Source of the DNA: Diplodia intermedia
Taxonomy: Eukaryota > Ascomycota > Dothideomycetes > Botryosphaeriales > Botryosphaeriaceae
Assembly: GCA_021495925.1 (NCBI GenBank)
Contig: JAKEKT010000119.1
Coordinates: 30,245-94,244, forward strand
Direction: 5' to 3'
Length of the DNA: 64,000 nt
Shown here: one piece after another, positions 11,048 through 23,273 of the stretch
Layout: each line of letters starts with the position of its first letter
How positions within the stretch are numbered: position 1 is the stretch's first letter
Made by a program: the position numbers and the translations under genes
The notes under the pieces: model-generated
Told to the model about the DNA's origin: nothing
Database searches by the model: none
Seen by the model: only the letters and a program-made list of their open reading frames with translations

Positions 11048-12996
11048 TCACAAAACCACCGCCAACGCGGCACAAACCGCCATCCCAACGAGCCCCGTCC
11101 CGAGCACCGCAACCCCCCGATCCGCCCCAACAACCGCCATCCTCCCCGCCGCGCCGGCCACGCTGCCGCTCGCCGTCGCCATCGCGCTCGCGCTCGCCGT
11201 CGCCCAGCCCACGTTCCCGCCCAACCCACTCGACGGCTCCGATGCCGCCGCCGTACCGCCACCAGTCCCGGTCCCAGTGCCCGTCCCAGTCGCCGTCGCC
11301 GTCGACGTCGTCATCGTCGAACCCAGTTTCGAACCACCCGAACCGCCAGAAGACGCAGAAGAAGGAGAAGACGTAGAAGCCCCCAACCCCGTCGGCACGG
11401 TGATCCTCGTCCCCGCGCTCCCGGTCCCTCCGCCCGCGACGACGACGGTCGTGCCCCCCTCGGTCGCCAACCCCACGCCCGGCCCGCCCGTGCGGAACGT
11501 GTACGTCTGCCGCCCGGCCACGACGAGCTCCGTCGTCGGGCCGGTGGTGACGAGCCGCACTCCTCCTCCTTCTCCCTCTGTGATTTGGTCTGCTGCGGAG
11601 GCTTTTGTCGGTGTCGGTGCGGCGACGGTGTAAGTGGTCTGCCCGTCTGCGACGACGATGATCTCGGCGCCGCTGTTTCCCGCGGCGGCGGCGTTGGTCG
11701 TTTGCAGGACGACGGCGGTCGTCGACGTGCCCGAGCCGAGGGTGAGCGTCGAGCCCGGGTGGAGCGTTTGGCTGCCATCGAAGACGATGGCGCCGCCGGC
11801 CTCCCCTCCTCCTCCTCCCGATCCGCCTTGAGTCGTCGGCACGGCAACGGTGGTGATGGTGCTGCCGCCGCCGCCGCCGCCGCCACCGACGACGACGACC
11901 TGGGTCGCGCCGCTGTCGTCGTCGGTCTGCAGGATGACGGCGGTCGTGGACGACGGGCCGGAGCCGAGGACGATGGACGAGGGGTTTCCGCCGCCGCCGC
12001 CGCCGAGCGTCTGCGTGCCGATGACGATCTCGGAGGCGGAGTTGAGAGACGCGGTTATGCCGGGGCCGACTTCGAAAGGGGAGGGAGAGTAGGAGGAGGA
12101 GGAGGCTGCGGGAGCTTCTGTCGCTTCCCCTGAAGCGGTGTTCGTCGTTGGCGATGCGGTGGCGGCCGAGCCGGGTGCTGCTGCAGTGGTCGCCGTCGCC
12201 GTCGCCGTCGCCGCGGGGAGACTGGTACTGTCTTTTATGGAGTCGGTTGGAACGGTGGTGGTGGTGCCCGCAGGCTTCTTCTCGGACGACGTCGAGCTGC
12301 TGCTCGTCGCTCCTCCTCCTCCAACCGTCGCCAGCACGAACGATCCGCCGACCTCGGTGAGGACGAGGGTCGGGCCGCCCGTCTGGCCGCCGAAGCCGAA
12401 GTCGATTCCCTGGTCGCTGACGGACACGTTGCGGCTGGCGGCCGGGGTCCCGGCGGCCGGGGTTCCCGTCATTGATGAAGATGTCGTCGTTGCGGTCGAA
12501 GGGCCGAGGTCGATGCCGATCGTCTGGGGCTCCGAATTCGTGGTCTGGGTGAAGCCCATGTCGATGCCGACGCTGGCGTCTTCGCTGCTGCTGCTGGGGA
12601 ATGCGAAGGAGAGGCCCGTGGGAGTCTCGGATGATGCGGCATTGGAGGAAGTGGCATCTCCACCGGGTAATGCGAAAGAGAGGTCCGCAGTGGTCTCGGA
12701 TGCTGCGGCGCTCGAAGTGGCATCCTCACCAGGTAATGCGAAGGATAGTGCTGTAGTTGTCCCCGATGATGCAGCGCTCGAGCCGGCGTCTTCGCTGGGG
12801 AGAGCGAAGGAGAGAGCGGTAGTAGTTTCGGACGATGCGAGGTTTAGGTGAGTGTCATTCTTGAAAGATGAAGATGTTGCTGTAAGAGGTTAGGATCGTC
12901 GCATGGTTAACATGCTGTTCGCAACGTACTTCGAGGGATGACATTGGCCTGCACGCATGTTGCGAGTATGAGGGGGATGAATGAGGTAGTGAGCAT
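11048..12996 (-). CDS. Predicted GPI-anchored Ser/Thr/Gly-rich surface protein
   Basis: Predicted cell-wall or plasma-membrane protein of 632 residues. Exon 1 (12930-12996) encodes a signal peptide (MLTTSFIPLILATCVQA, cleavage before NVIPR). A 50-nt intron leads in phase to exon 2 (11048-12879). Residues ~30-110 are four degenerate copies of a 22-24 residue unit built on TALSFALPxEDAxSSAA. The middle is Ser/Thr/Gly-rich with several poly-Gly runs, of a kind usually O-mannosylated in fungi. The C-terminus has a small-residue stretch (TASGSVAGAAG) followed by a hydrophobic tail (VLGTGLVGMAVCAALAVVL), the arrangement of a GPI-attachment signal. No catalytic domain is visible. GC is very high and codons are C/G-ending. 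Function is unknown beyond surface location. Confidence 0.75.
12590..12850 (-). repeat. Four tandem ~66-bp coding repeats
   Basis: Four degenerate direct repeats are visible on the plus strand from the recurring GCGAAGGAGAG / GTCTCGGATGATGCGGC pattern at about 12600, 12667, 12735 and 12800. They encode the SFALP units in the N-terminal part of the GPI-type protein. Confidence 0.7.
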
Positions 12997-14561
12997 CGTG
13001 TTCACTTTTCATTAGGGGGTGGAAGTACAAGAGAATAGTATATAGATTTGAGGCAGCAAGCGGTACTGCTCCACCAGTTCAGAATTGCCAAAGAGAGGGG
13101 AAACTTGGTGAGCAGACGCCTGTTCGACAAGGCCCTGCATATCAGCGCGGCTACGGGTACTTGTATGTTTGCTCAGATTCTGCAGCCCATGGACATCGGG
13201 ACAAGGTTCTGACTTGGTCGGCGGGCCGTAGCCGTTGTGGATCTCAAGAATAGCTCGTCATGCATGGTGACTTGCTTATACAGGAAAGCGAGCATGCGGT
13301 GTGGCCGCGCCGGCGAATGGGGTGGCCCGGAGTCTTGCTGCCGAACCCATGAAAAAGATAAAAGTAGGAAAAGTGTGATGGGGAGAAGCGCTGGTGTGGG
13401 GGAGCGGTCGGGATATGCTGCTGCGCCGCATGGTGCGGCCAATCGGACCAGTGTGACTCCCTTCCTAAAAGGGTAAGCGGGCGCTTAAACAACCCGTCGA
13501 GCTTCTGTTCCTGGCCGATTCTAAATCGAACCACCGTCTACGCCGCAACTGCGCCGCTCGTCAACATGGCTTAACACCCGTGCATCCGCACTTCCTCTCC
13601 CCTTCAGACCGTTCCTGGCCTGATTTCTCTGCGAAATCGCTTCGGGCCTTGACTCGTACCCGTCACCGTCGACCGTCTCCACTGCTTTTCAATAGTGCGG
13701 ATCAAAACGCCTCAGCAGACCCCACCGATTTCTCTTCGTATTCCGCTTTCTCCGCTTTTTTACTCTATATTCTCTCTGGAGCCTAATGCTCCTCTTCAGC
13801 TGCTTCTCCACCTTCAACTCTGGATACGCGATTGGTGGTAAAAGATATCGTCCTTCCGAGTCTCGCGCATCCTTCCTGCGAAGCAATCAGGACAGTAATG
13901 TTCAATTTTGATACCGGCATCTATGTCCTGACCTTTCCGCGACTCAGCGCCGCTTCACCACCCACAAGAGCCCAACTTTTCTACAGACATCAGCGTTGTT
14001 GTGCTATGTTCAGCGGCATATCATACCGTACCCATCACTCTGACACCCTTTTCACGAGCTTACCGTACATCACGATCACGTATACTTTGAAACCCCAAGT
14101 GTTGTACATAGATTTTCAAGACACCACAGAACCCTATTATATGAGAATCAAAAAAGGAGTGCTGACTCTTTCCAGACATGTACATTGCCGTGTCCCAGGT
14201 AGAAGATGATGTTGGTGATGATTGAAAGCAAACACGCTGACGCGTTCGTCTATGTGTGTTTGAGGGAGCAAGGGTACGTAACATCATGCGCGTCATTTAA
14301 TGTGCACGCTAGACAATTCTTCTACAGGACAGAGACCGCACACGCCCAGCGTTAAAACTCGGAAACTCCTCAATAACCAAGGAGGCCCGGGAGCCTGGAG
14401 CGGGGGGCGCGCGCCGTCCAGAACAATGTACATGAACAAGAAAAGTAGTATCGTTGGAAGAACACCAGATCATCCCATCCGCAAAAATTCGTACATATGT
14501 TGAACGTGCCAAAGGTGGCTGGCGGGGTGGCTTTTTTTTACCATCCCAAACGCTTCGTCAT
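12997..14561. other. Intergenic
   Basis: Upstream of the GPI-protein gene and downstream of the CAP gene. Only short overlapping frames without domains. No RNA gene recognised. Confidence 0.6.
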
Positions 14562-15822
14562 TTAGATACCCAGCTCGGCATCGGTGATGCAGCTGCCATC
14601 GGTGGCGTCGGAGCTGATCTCAGCGCAGAGCGGCTTGTGGGGGCTGGAGATGAAGTTGGCGACGTTCTCGGCGTACTCAGCAAGGATGTTGCCTGGCAAA
14701 CCGTTAGTAAAAAAGGCATGGCACGCATGGACAAGGCCAACATACCCCTAGAGCGGTAGTTGCAGAAGGTGATCATCTGCTGGTCGTTGCTGCACTTGGC
14801 GGTGGCGCAACCGACGGAGAACGAGGTCTTCCAGATCATCTGGGTGAAGTGGAGAATGTTGGGGCCGTCGGTAGGAACGCTCTCAACACCCCAGTACGGG
14901 CCGAAGTCGTTGTACTCCTCGTAGTACATGTTCATGAAGAAACCGGGAGAGTTCTCCATGGTGGTGTCGTTGACCGTGCCGAGGCCAGAGGTGGTGTACT
15001 GGAACTGGCCCATGTTCTGGCCGAAGTTGTCGGTGCTATTACGAATGTCAGTATGACCGATGCACAATGAGTTGGCTTGGTTTATGCTTACGAGGAAACG
15101 GTGTGCTCGTAGACGCAAGTGTTGGCCGAGTCCTGAGCCTTGGCCTCAAGGTCGTAGTCCCAGTACATGGAGCAGCCGTCGGTGTGGTTGGCACGGTGAG
15201 CGTTGTGGTAAGCCAACCACTTCTTCTGGACGGTGCCGGTGGGCTGAGCAGTAAGGGACGCAGTCGAGACGACCGAGGCGGTCGGGCAGAAGGCGTAGCT
15301 GCTGAAGCCGCCAGCAGCGGAAGAGGCAGCCTCAGTGGTCGACGGAGCCGGGGTGCTCGAGGTGGCAGCCTCGGTGGTCGAGGGAGCCTCATAGGTGGCC
15401 GAGGTCACAGCGGCGGAGGTGGGCACAACGTAAACGCTGGTAGCGACGCTCTCGACGGCAGAGCTGATGCTCTCGACAACAGAGCTGACGGTCGCGGCGA
15501 TGGAGCTCACGGGAGCAGGGACGACGACGGCCGGGGTGGTCTCGACGGCGGCGGCACTGGTCTCGACGGCGGGGGCACTGGTGTACGAAGTGACTTCAAC
15601 CATGGAGCTCGTAGCAGCCTCTTGGGTAACGGCGACGGTGTTGGTCACACCCGTGGTAGGGCAGGGGCCAGTAGCCGTAACATACTTTGTGACGGTCACG
15701 ATGTCGAGATCGGTCACAACAGCGGGGGCAGGGGCGGACACAGCGACACCGCGCTTGTTGAGCATGGGGACGGCCAGGGCACCGGAGGCCAGCGAGGCGG
15801 CGATGAGAGCGGAGGAGCGCAT
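14562..15822 (-). CDS. Secreted CAP/PR-1-like (SCP/TAPS) protein
   Basis: Predicted secreted CAP-superfamily protein of 383 residues, related to yeast Pry proteins, which bind sterols and fatty acids. Start at 15822 gives a signal peptide (MRSSALIAASLASGALA) followed by a Kex2-type site (MLNKR). A Ser/Thr/Val/Ala-rich stalk occupies residues ~25-195. The CAP domain (~200-365) shows WLAYHNAHRANH, DYDLEAKAQDSANTC, TDNFGQNMG, HFTQMIWKTSFSVGCATAKC and ITFCNYRSRGN, i.e. the conserved His/Glu-region motifs and paired cysteines. Exons 15092-15822, 15035-14746 and 14692-14562 join in phase; both introns are short with GT..AG ends. An upstream in-frame start would bury the signal peptide, so it was not used. 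Other CAP members act in defence or virulence; nothing here shows which role applies. Confidence 0.9.
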
Positions 15823-16538
15823 GATTTCGAATCGGGGCGAAGGACGAAAACTTGAACCGGGCAAGCAAGCACTGGAGATCTTCAAGACCTGGGATACGAC
15901 CGAAGCGTATGGGGAGCGGTAAAGAGCGGAAGGTCCTGGGGACTGGTAAAGAGTGGCGTGGCCTGCGAGAGAGCCAAAAGAGCGTGAGAATCGACCCGAC
16001 TTGAAGAGCGAGATGGATTCAAAACCAAAAGAGGGAGCGAGAGGGCGGAGGCAGGGAATATGTACGGCGTGCCGAAAGCCACAGACGGGGCGCTACCCGG
16101 GTTGGCTTGTTTCATAAACATGCGGAGAGCTTGGAGCACAAATGAGAAGGGATCTCCACCCTGTCCTCCTGCGTAGGTTTAATTCGTTGGTGGGCCCAGT
16201 GCAATTAAGAAGCGGTGCGGCCGCGCATCGCGCGCAGGGCTGTGCCACGACGGGCAGTCGGCCGGGGATCGCAATTCGCAGCCCACGGCGGTGCCGGCAG
16301 GAGGCTCTGCAGCGCAGCGGGAGCAGGACGAGGGACGGCCTGGCCGCCATCGCAGCGGCCGTCGCGCGGCTGTCGGGCGTGGGCGATGCAAGACGGGAGC
16401 GACGATGCAGGCACCGGCAGGGGGATCATCTAAGATCCCGGCGACGATCATACGCGTGGCTGGCCAGCAGATTGGGCGACAACGCGGCCTGGCCAGGCGT
16501 GAGCGGGGGCCGAGCTCGGGAGGCTAATTTCTCGGAGT

Positions 16539-16573
16539 TGGCAGCTGGCAGCTTGCAGCTGGCAGCTGTCAGC
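16539..16573 (+). repeat. Five tandem heptamers TGGCAGC
   Basis: The units are TGGCAGC, TGGCAGC, TTGCAGC, TGGCAGC and TGTCAGC, head to tail without gaps. Non-coding. Confidence 0.8.
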
Positions 16574-19284
16574 CGGGAGAGGGCGGCTGCATCCGCGCAC
16601 CGCACGCCGGCGGCTTGCCGTTGGACGGCGTGACGGCCGTCTCGGAGCCAGGCCGGCCGGGAGATTTGTGGGTGACGAGGGGCCGCCCGGGGGCCTGAGA
16701 AGCCGTGGCCGGTGCAGCCAAAGACGGGCGGCTGCATGGCGGTTGGCGCCTGCTACGTGGCGGGCGTGCAGGAGCCTGAGGCTGAAGCCGTCGCGGTGGC
16801 GCTGGGCACGGCGGCCATGGTGAGGCAGATTGACAGCGGCGCTAGCGCCAGGACGGGTGTTGCAGGTGATGGCGATGGGTGCTGGTGTTGGATGATGAGG
16901 GCAGGATCAGGACCGCCGGCGCAGGCCAGGACATTGCGATCTCGCCCGCCTTAGATAAGCGGCTCGTGCACCCAGCGTGGCGGTTCCCTCCTGAGCCTCC
17001 CGCCGCCATTCCGCCCACCGTATCGCCGTCATTGCCATCGTCTTCTTCATCAGCCCGCCAGCCACGCCTCGTATCGTAGCGTACCGTCTCAGCGCCCCGA
17101 GGCGTGGTGTCGCTCCCGACGCTCATCTTCCGCCCCGCACGACGGCAGCCGTTTCAGCCTTGCCCATCCACATCTTATGCTGCACATCGTCCACGGCGCC
17201 TATAGCCGCCCGCGCTTATACCGTTGCAGACCCTCTCACCACTGCCCTGGCACCAAGAGACGGCTGGCCGCATGATGAAACGCTTGTGCCGACGCGGGGG
17301 CCACGCAGCGGTGAACAGCAACTCTATCTCGCGCTCAGCACACGGAGCCGTGTCCGCTGAGCGGCACAGCGGAACCAAGGCAAGCCTTGGCGCCACAACG
17401 TTCCGCTCAGCCCTAAACGTGACGAGGGCCGATCACTGAGATTGCGCCCCAGCTTGTTGGCTTGACCTCGACTATCGTATCGCTGCAAACTCGATTCACC
17501 TCTTCTTCCTGGCCTCGCTCTCCGCACCTGCCTAGCATATTCGAGATTCCGCCTGGCCCCAGGCGGTGCGCGTTCCCCCTTTCCGGGGCTAAGGTCAGCG
17601 TGCTGTCTTGGATATATGAAGGCCTAATCACCTCCGTAATGAGAATCATCCGTTGCGCCGCATGCCCACTTGCCATGCCCACGCACTGTCATGTTCTGGC
17701 CCGCACCGGCCTTGCCTCTCTGCTTCCAGCTAGTTCAGGTGCTATGAAGCCGGCATGAGCCCTGCGACATCCAAGACATCTGCCCTCTTTCGGCCTCAGG
17801 CCCACACCGTCTGGCGCGGAGGAAGCGGTGTCCCGCGAGCAAAAGACCTAGCGGCAGGCCTCGCCGCCGCCTTCGTCGATCCCCTATTTCTGTGGCTGTG
17901 GACGATGCGAGATCGACTGGTCGTGGTTGGCACGCCTGGAGCCACAAATAGCAGCTCAACGAGCTGTTGTATGCTGCGGGAGATAGTCCGTCTTCCAGGC
18001 CTTCTTCGCCCAGCCTCTGGAACATGCCGTCTTGCGCAATAGTCGCCTGTCTCTTATTCCCCTTTCTTATCTCTATCCTACATGGGTTCACAGGAAGTGT
18101 GGAGTAGACGGTGGCTCGTGTCCAGCAAGCAGATTCACCGGTCAGGCGTTCAGCTTCTGGAAGATTTCCGGCAACAACACCGACTCCCCACCACCGTGAT
18201 CAGAGACAACGTGACTTCATGTGGTCCAGAGGCTGGCTCTGCCCCTCGGCTTTGTCGTACGGCGCTGCGGAGTTGAATTTTGCCGTGTCCACAGCAGCCG
18301 CGTCATCCGGTTCCCGGCCGGGCCATTTGCCGATTTGGAACACGCGTCAAAGAGCGCAGAAGCCGCAATGGCCGAGAGACTTCCCAGCTTCCAACATGAA
18401 GGCATCTTATTAACGTACCAGTGATGCCGCCTTCTCGGTCATGTGCTTATGGTATAGTCAGGTGTTGATATAACAACGCGACCCCCGACCCCCGACTTGA
18501 GCAAGCGCCCTCTGTAGCAGGGCCGCCTACACCCACACACCGCTTTGCTTGACCGACTGTCCTTTCATGTGCGCTGTATTTGATTGGGCGCGCCCGATCG
18601 GGAAGGCACCACCGCCGGCTTCGGCACAATTTCAGGGCCTCTTCTCCTCTGCCAAGCACTCAATCTCACTCCGTCCGAGGAGATGAGTCGTGCTTCCACG
18701 CTTGGAGAACTCTCCTTCGTGTGCAAGTCTTTTTCCTAATAGTCTGCCTACAGCCAACCGGCAATCGAGCAATGCCCTCGGACCGACAAGAAGCATTTCG
18801 GCTAATGGCAGAGCCGGCACGCAAGGCTCTTGATTAAGCATGTTCGACGACAAAGTCTGAAGCGACTAAAAATAGAAAGGGAAACCAGAGCAGAGCCAAG
18901 GCAGGAGATGTTGAGGCTATCGCCGTATTTTTTCTCTCATCTGAATCATGGCGAGCTTGTCTCTAGACACGTGAAGCCACGGACGCCTACGGCCATCCTT
19001 CGTCTCAATCACCGCCACGCCACTTTCCCGATTAGACTTGACGGATTTTTGCCCATGACGTTTGCCTTTTTGTGTCTGCTGCCTAGTAATTTTACGATGG
19101 TTACTCACGCACTTACCATCACGATGGCTTCGCCTTTCTTCCCAGCAGCGGCGGATGTCCCACCAGACGTCAGGGAACTGCTTCTACCGTCAGGTTGGAC
19201 TGATCTCTCAGAAGACAGACTTTCACACACCAGTGTTCGCATTTTCTTGACCAAACAAGACAATGTTGGAAAAACAGGACTTTG

Positions 19285-19344
19285 GTTCTTGTATCAACAC
19301 AACTGCAATGTTCAGTTCTTGTATCAGCACGATGTTCACTGTTG
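19285..19344 (+). repeat. Two tandem 30-bp units
   Basis: GTTCTTGTATCARCAC begins at 19285 and again at 19315. The units are similar over about the first half and encode FLYQH twice in one open frame. Function unknown. Confidence 0.5.
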
Positions 19345-19430
19345 CGATTAAACAACGAAGCCGATTCACAATCTTATAATGAGTATCCAAACACCCAAGA
19401 TTCGAATCCATAGGAAAGCAGTCAGCAACC

Positions 19431-19886
19431 ATGACGAGCGAGTGCACTTGCCGGTGGGCTACCAAGAAGAGCGGGAAGCGTTACAAGACGCGCCCCTGCA
19501 CCTGGACGGGTTGCAAGTGGGCGGCTTTGGATAGGAAGTACAAGTACCGTACTGCTTCTCCGTCTCCGCTGGTCGGAGCCCGCGGCGCCCCCGTTGCACG
19601 CGACTCGCCCCAGGCCAACGGCAGCACTTCTTCTTCCTCCAGCCAGCCGCTGCCGAGGCGCCCCCCTGGCGACCTCACCAGGGGCGCGTATGCGGGATAT
19701 GCTAAGCTGAGGCGCCTTCGCGCTGCTCATGCTGCAAAGGCGCGCGAGGGAAGCCCATCCACCCAATCCACAGTGCCGCAGCAGCCGTTGCCTGAGCCGC
19801 AGCCGCCCAAGGAGCAGCCGCCTAAGAAGCCGACGGCTCCCTCTTTCCTAAGCATTCTTGCTGCTGCTGAGAGAGGAGGTAAGTAA
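19431..19886 (+). CDS. Hypothetical small Cys/basic protein, doubtful
   Basis: A 151-codon ORF beginning MTSECTCRWATKKSGKRYK and continuing TRPCTWTGCKWAALDRKYKY, then a Pro/Ser/Ala-rich tail (PEPQPPKEQPPKKPTAPSF). The N-terminal C-x-C and C-x5-C pattern with basic residues looks coding-like but matches no family I recognise. The stop lies within GGAGGTAAGTAAAG, a good splice-donor match, so the ORF could be a first exon. It sits at the edge of an AT-rich island, so it may be an orphan or decayed gene. Low confidence. Confidence 0.3.
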   Translation: MTSECTCRWATKKSGKRYKTRPCTWTGCKWAALDRKYKYRTASPSPLVGARGAPVARDSPQANGSTSSSSSQPLPRRPPGDLTRGAYAGYAKLRRLRAAHAAKAREGSPSTQSTVPQQPLPEPQPPKEQPPKKPTAPSFLSILAAAERGGK

Positions 19887-22800
19887 AGGTCAGGCTTCGT
19901 TGCCAAGAATAAATCATTGAGAGACAGTGATCATTGAGAGACAGGGTGGTCAACAATTTGATGTGAACAAGGATGAGCTTCGTCCTTTGTTTGCTTACCA
20001 TACAGACGGTTGCGTTCTTTGTTTCTTTACCCATCCTTTGCAAGTAACTGAAGAATCATTTCCTTTTTCTGTCCGGGTAGACCATAAAACAAAAACAATA
20101 CAAAAAATGCTTTTCGTAGAAGCCATAAAACTAATAAAAATGAAAATTATTAACCTAAAACATAGACTTATTCCTACTATTATTTATAACTAGAAGTAAG
20201 AAATTATAATCTTACAATAGTTACCGTGTCTAGCTATTCATAATAGAAACGCCTACTAAGTAAGAAGATAAAGATTCTTTCGATAGCCTAAGCTAATAAG
20301 ATAAGTTGAACTATAGAATTAACGAAAGCAATTGTACAACTTAAAGAGTTTCACTGAACACGGAAATAAAAGTAAAAGAAGATTTCACATCGTTGTACTA
20401 CTTTACATGCACACGAAGAACAAATGCGGGCCTAAGCACATTATGTAGCTTGATAAAGAGCAACCGTTCCTGGACGGCCAGTAAAGTGGTGTCACATCAA
20501 TCAAGACCCGGCTCTTGCAGCTCCTTTACCGCTATCTCAACCTGCAAAGTGATGGTTCTTCTCCAGCATTCCTCGCTTCTACTACGAAGCGGTTTCCGCC
20601 CATCTGCCCTCAAACAAGGTCAGACACTCCCCCACATCCCACGCCCCCAAGCACACAGCTCGCCCCACCCGTGCCGTTCCGAACCGTCATCACATGCATG
20701 CATGCAAGCATATCAATCAAGGTGCAACACGCGGTCACAATCACCTCAAACCGCCCCTTTCCTCAGCCAATCACAACGACCATCTGGTGACGCCCCTGCG
20801 CACATAAGCTTTACCCCTCCATCTTTTCGTGTGACCCTACCCCGCTGATAAGATAAAGGCAACGAGCTGAGGGTATCGATGGAGAACGAAAACAACGAGG
20901 GGACCCGAGAAGTTGGCCTTGCAGAAGATAGCAGGAATCAATAATGCAACTCAACGAAGATGCAACAAGCCATGATCAGTCAGCTTGAAGATGATGGTGC
21001 ATCAGCGGCCATCAATCATGCAGCAACCAGCACCAATCAAAACGCGTCGACGGATTGGCGTACAGCCTCCCATTGCACGCTCGACATTATTCACCTACAC
21101 ACACCAAAAGCGTCAACAGAAAAGAAGAAGAGTCGAAAGATAAGACGTTGCGAGAGGTCCCAGCAGACCTTCACGTGGAACGATCACGGGCACTGGGGTC
21201 GCCAATCAAAAAACACGCCGTTATCTGTCAGCCGTTCCACAGCAAACCAAACACCCTTCCCTTATCCCCCTCCCCATCGACGCCGTTGCTTTGCTTCGGC
21301 ACCCCAACAATTACTCATGCAGCCAGCCAGCCCCCCGTTGTCCGTGAAAGGAAATGTTGCGATAATGCGGTGCTCAACCACCATGCTCGATTCCCGTCCA
21401 ATGAGCGCGGGGACGGGACGTAGCAATTTATAGCGTCGGAACAACCAGAACATGATTCTCTTTTTTTTTTCTTTTTCTTCCTTTTTCCGGACAATAAGCA
21501 GCCACCAAGCCCGCCAAATGCAGCACCGTGGCCGAAAAAGAAAAGAAAAGGGTAGACGAAAGAGAAGAAGAAGAAGAGTAAGACGGTTCAAAGATAAGGG
21601 CCAGTAGTGCGAAAGGTGGTGGTGGTGGTGGTTGATGGTGATGATGATGGTGAAAGCAGTTAGCGCTCTCACCTTGTAACTGTCATCATGAGCTTTCCCT
21701 CCTCCTCCCCGGCCCCCGCGCGCCTCGTATCCCACTACTCCACCCATCCATGCTCACATCACAGCCCCTCCCCCCGATCGCGCCAGTGCAGCCTTGCCAT
21801 CAACGTCACCACCACCACCACCAGCCAGCAAGAGAGAGAGACAGAGAGAGAAAGTCCGCGACTCCACAAAACGACCCCATCACGTTCGTCATCGCCAATT
21901 GAGTCTAGACCGCGGCGCCGCCAGCTCAGCCCCCTCCCCTCATACACGTGTAGCAACACGAGCTCGTGGTGTGCCTGCCCCCACCCCCCACGGGAGAGGG
22001 GGTCTGATGATGTATGTACACAATGTACACCGGTGGAAAGAAGAGGGGGGACATAGTGGGACAGGTACGCCGGGAGAAGAGCGCTGGAGGCACGCAAGTA
22101 ACGCGCCTCTTCTGCATGTGCTGGCAGGGTAGAAGTGATGAGCCAGTAGAAGCCACAGGCAATTCCGCGAATGATGTCTATGTATTATCATGTAGCAGCA
22201 GCCAGCTCCCATACAACGACGACGATCTTGAATTCCCGGCGTTGGAGGGCAATAATGTCTTTCAAAAAAAAAGCTCAAACGCAACGAATGGTGATCCTGG
22301 TATCTCTAAATAACGTACGACGCAACACCCCCGCCCACCCCAGCTGAGATCCCTATCACAACGCCTGTCGTTCTCATAACGTAGCCATGTACAACCACTT
22401 CCCCGGCTTCACCCGTCAACACATCCTTCCAACGAACCCTGCAAAACCATATCTACACCTATCAACAATCCCGGCTGCATCCGGGGGAGGGGGTGGAGAA
22501 GGCCGCCAACAGACGAAGAATGGGAAATGCATGAAGAAGAAACCTCGGCGGTCTCAGCCAACATCTTTCTCGAGCATCACTCCCTTTCGTCCGACCAATC
22601 AGCTCGTGCAAGGATGATGACGGCAGAAAGCGCCAGCCAGCCCCGGCGGGCGGCGCCCTCCCAAAGCACGCCATGGACCGCTACTCGCTCGACGTTTCTT
22701 CAAGCATTAACAGAGAAACAGAAAAGAAAAGAGTAAGAGAAACTCCTCTATCCAAGGGAATCCCGGCATCTCTATGGTTCTGGAATCTCCTTCCTTCCCC

Positions 22801-23273
22801 CCCTGGCACAAGTGCGTAAGCCGTGTGAGCTGGGATAAGCACTCTAAATCCGTTGAACGAACGACGGCTGGCGGAACCGAACGCAACGAAGAACGCTTGT
22901 CGACCACCCGTCCGCCCCAAACGCCGCGAACCTGAAACACCTTGCGGGAAAAACGGACCAAGACGAACAAAACGCGCTCCTGTGGTGGCAAAAAAAAAAT
23001 AACCAGGACGGGAAATCGTAAGTAGGAATTGTGGGGTCGACCAGAAATCTTGAGACAATCACCCGTGAGGGTTCCGAATAATCCGGTCTTTGAGGAACGG
23101 CCTAGACAATCCATCTGATGCTCGCAATTCAATTTGCTTGTTTTCTCTCTCTCCAACTGATTGTTTCTTCCTCATTCTGATCTCCCTCTACGCAGGATTC
23201 AGTGTGATGTGATTGGTGGGTAGCCGCCGCTTATCGACGGCAACTTGCGGTTGCGATAGGCGCGTCAATCGCT
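19887..23273. other. Gene-poor block with AT-rich island and microsatellites
   Basis: Contains the AT-rich island listed separately, a GGT/GAT-rich tract near 21616-21655 and a GA-rich tract near 21829-21855. Several 100-170 codon frames (for example 21262-21747 and 22707-23156 on minus) are low complexity or domain-free and are not called. Confidence 0.6.
20060..20400. repeat. AT-rich island, possible RIP-decayed repeat
   Basis: About 340 bp strikingly rich in A and T with many TpA steps (for example TATTATTTATAACTAG), in a GC-rich surround. This composition is typical of sequence degraded by repeat-induced point mutation. No transposon protein or terminal repeat is readable, so the origin is inferred. 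Confidence 0.4.

Larger units (their letters stand above)
15823..19430. other. Gene-poor intergenic block
   Basis: About 3.6 kb without a convincing gene. The left part is very GC-rich and has a five-copy heptamer repeat at 16539. The right part has a 30-bp direct repeat at 19285. A 173-codon frame at 18830-19351 has no domain and I do not call it a gene. Confidence 0.6.

Noticed and set aside
18830..19351. A 173-codon plus-strand frame
   Set aside because: No domain, mixed composition, and the repeat FLYQH comes from a short DNA direct repeat. No upstream or downstream exon could be joined.
22707..23156. A 149-codon minus-strand frame downstream of the GNAT gene
   Set aside because: Hydrophobic and unpatterned; it lies where the GNAT 3' region is expected.
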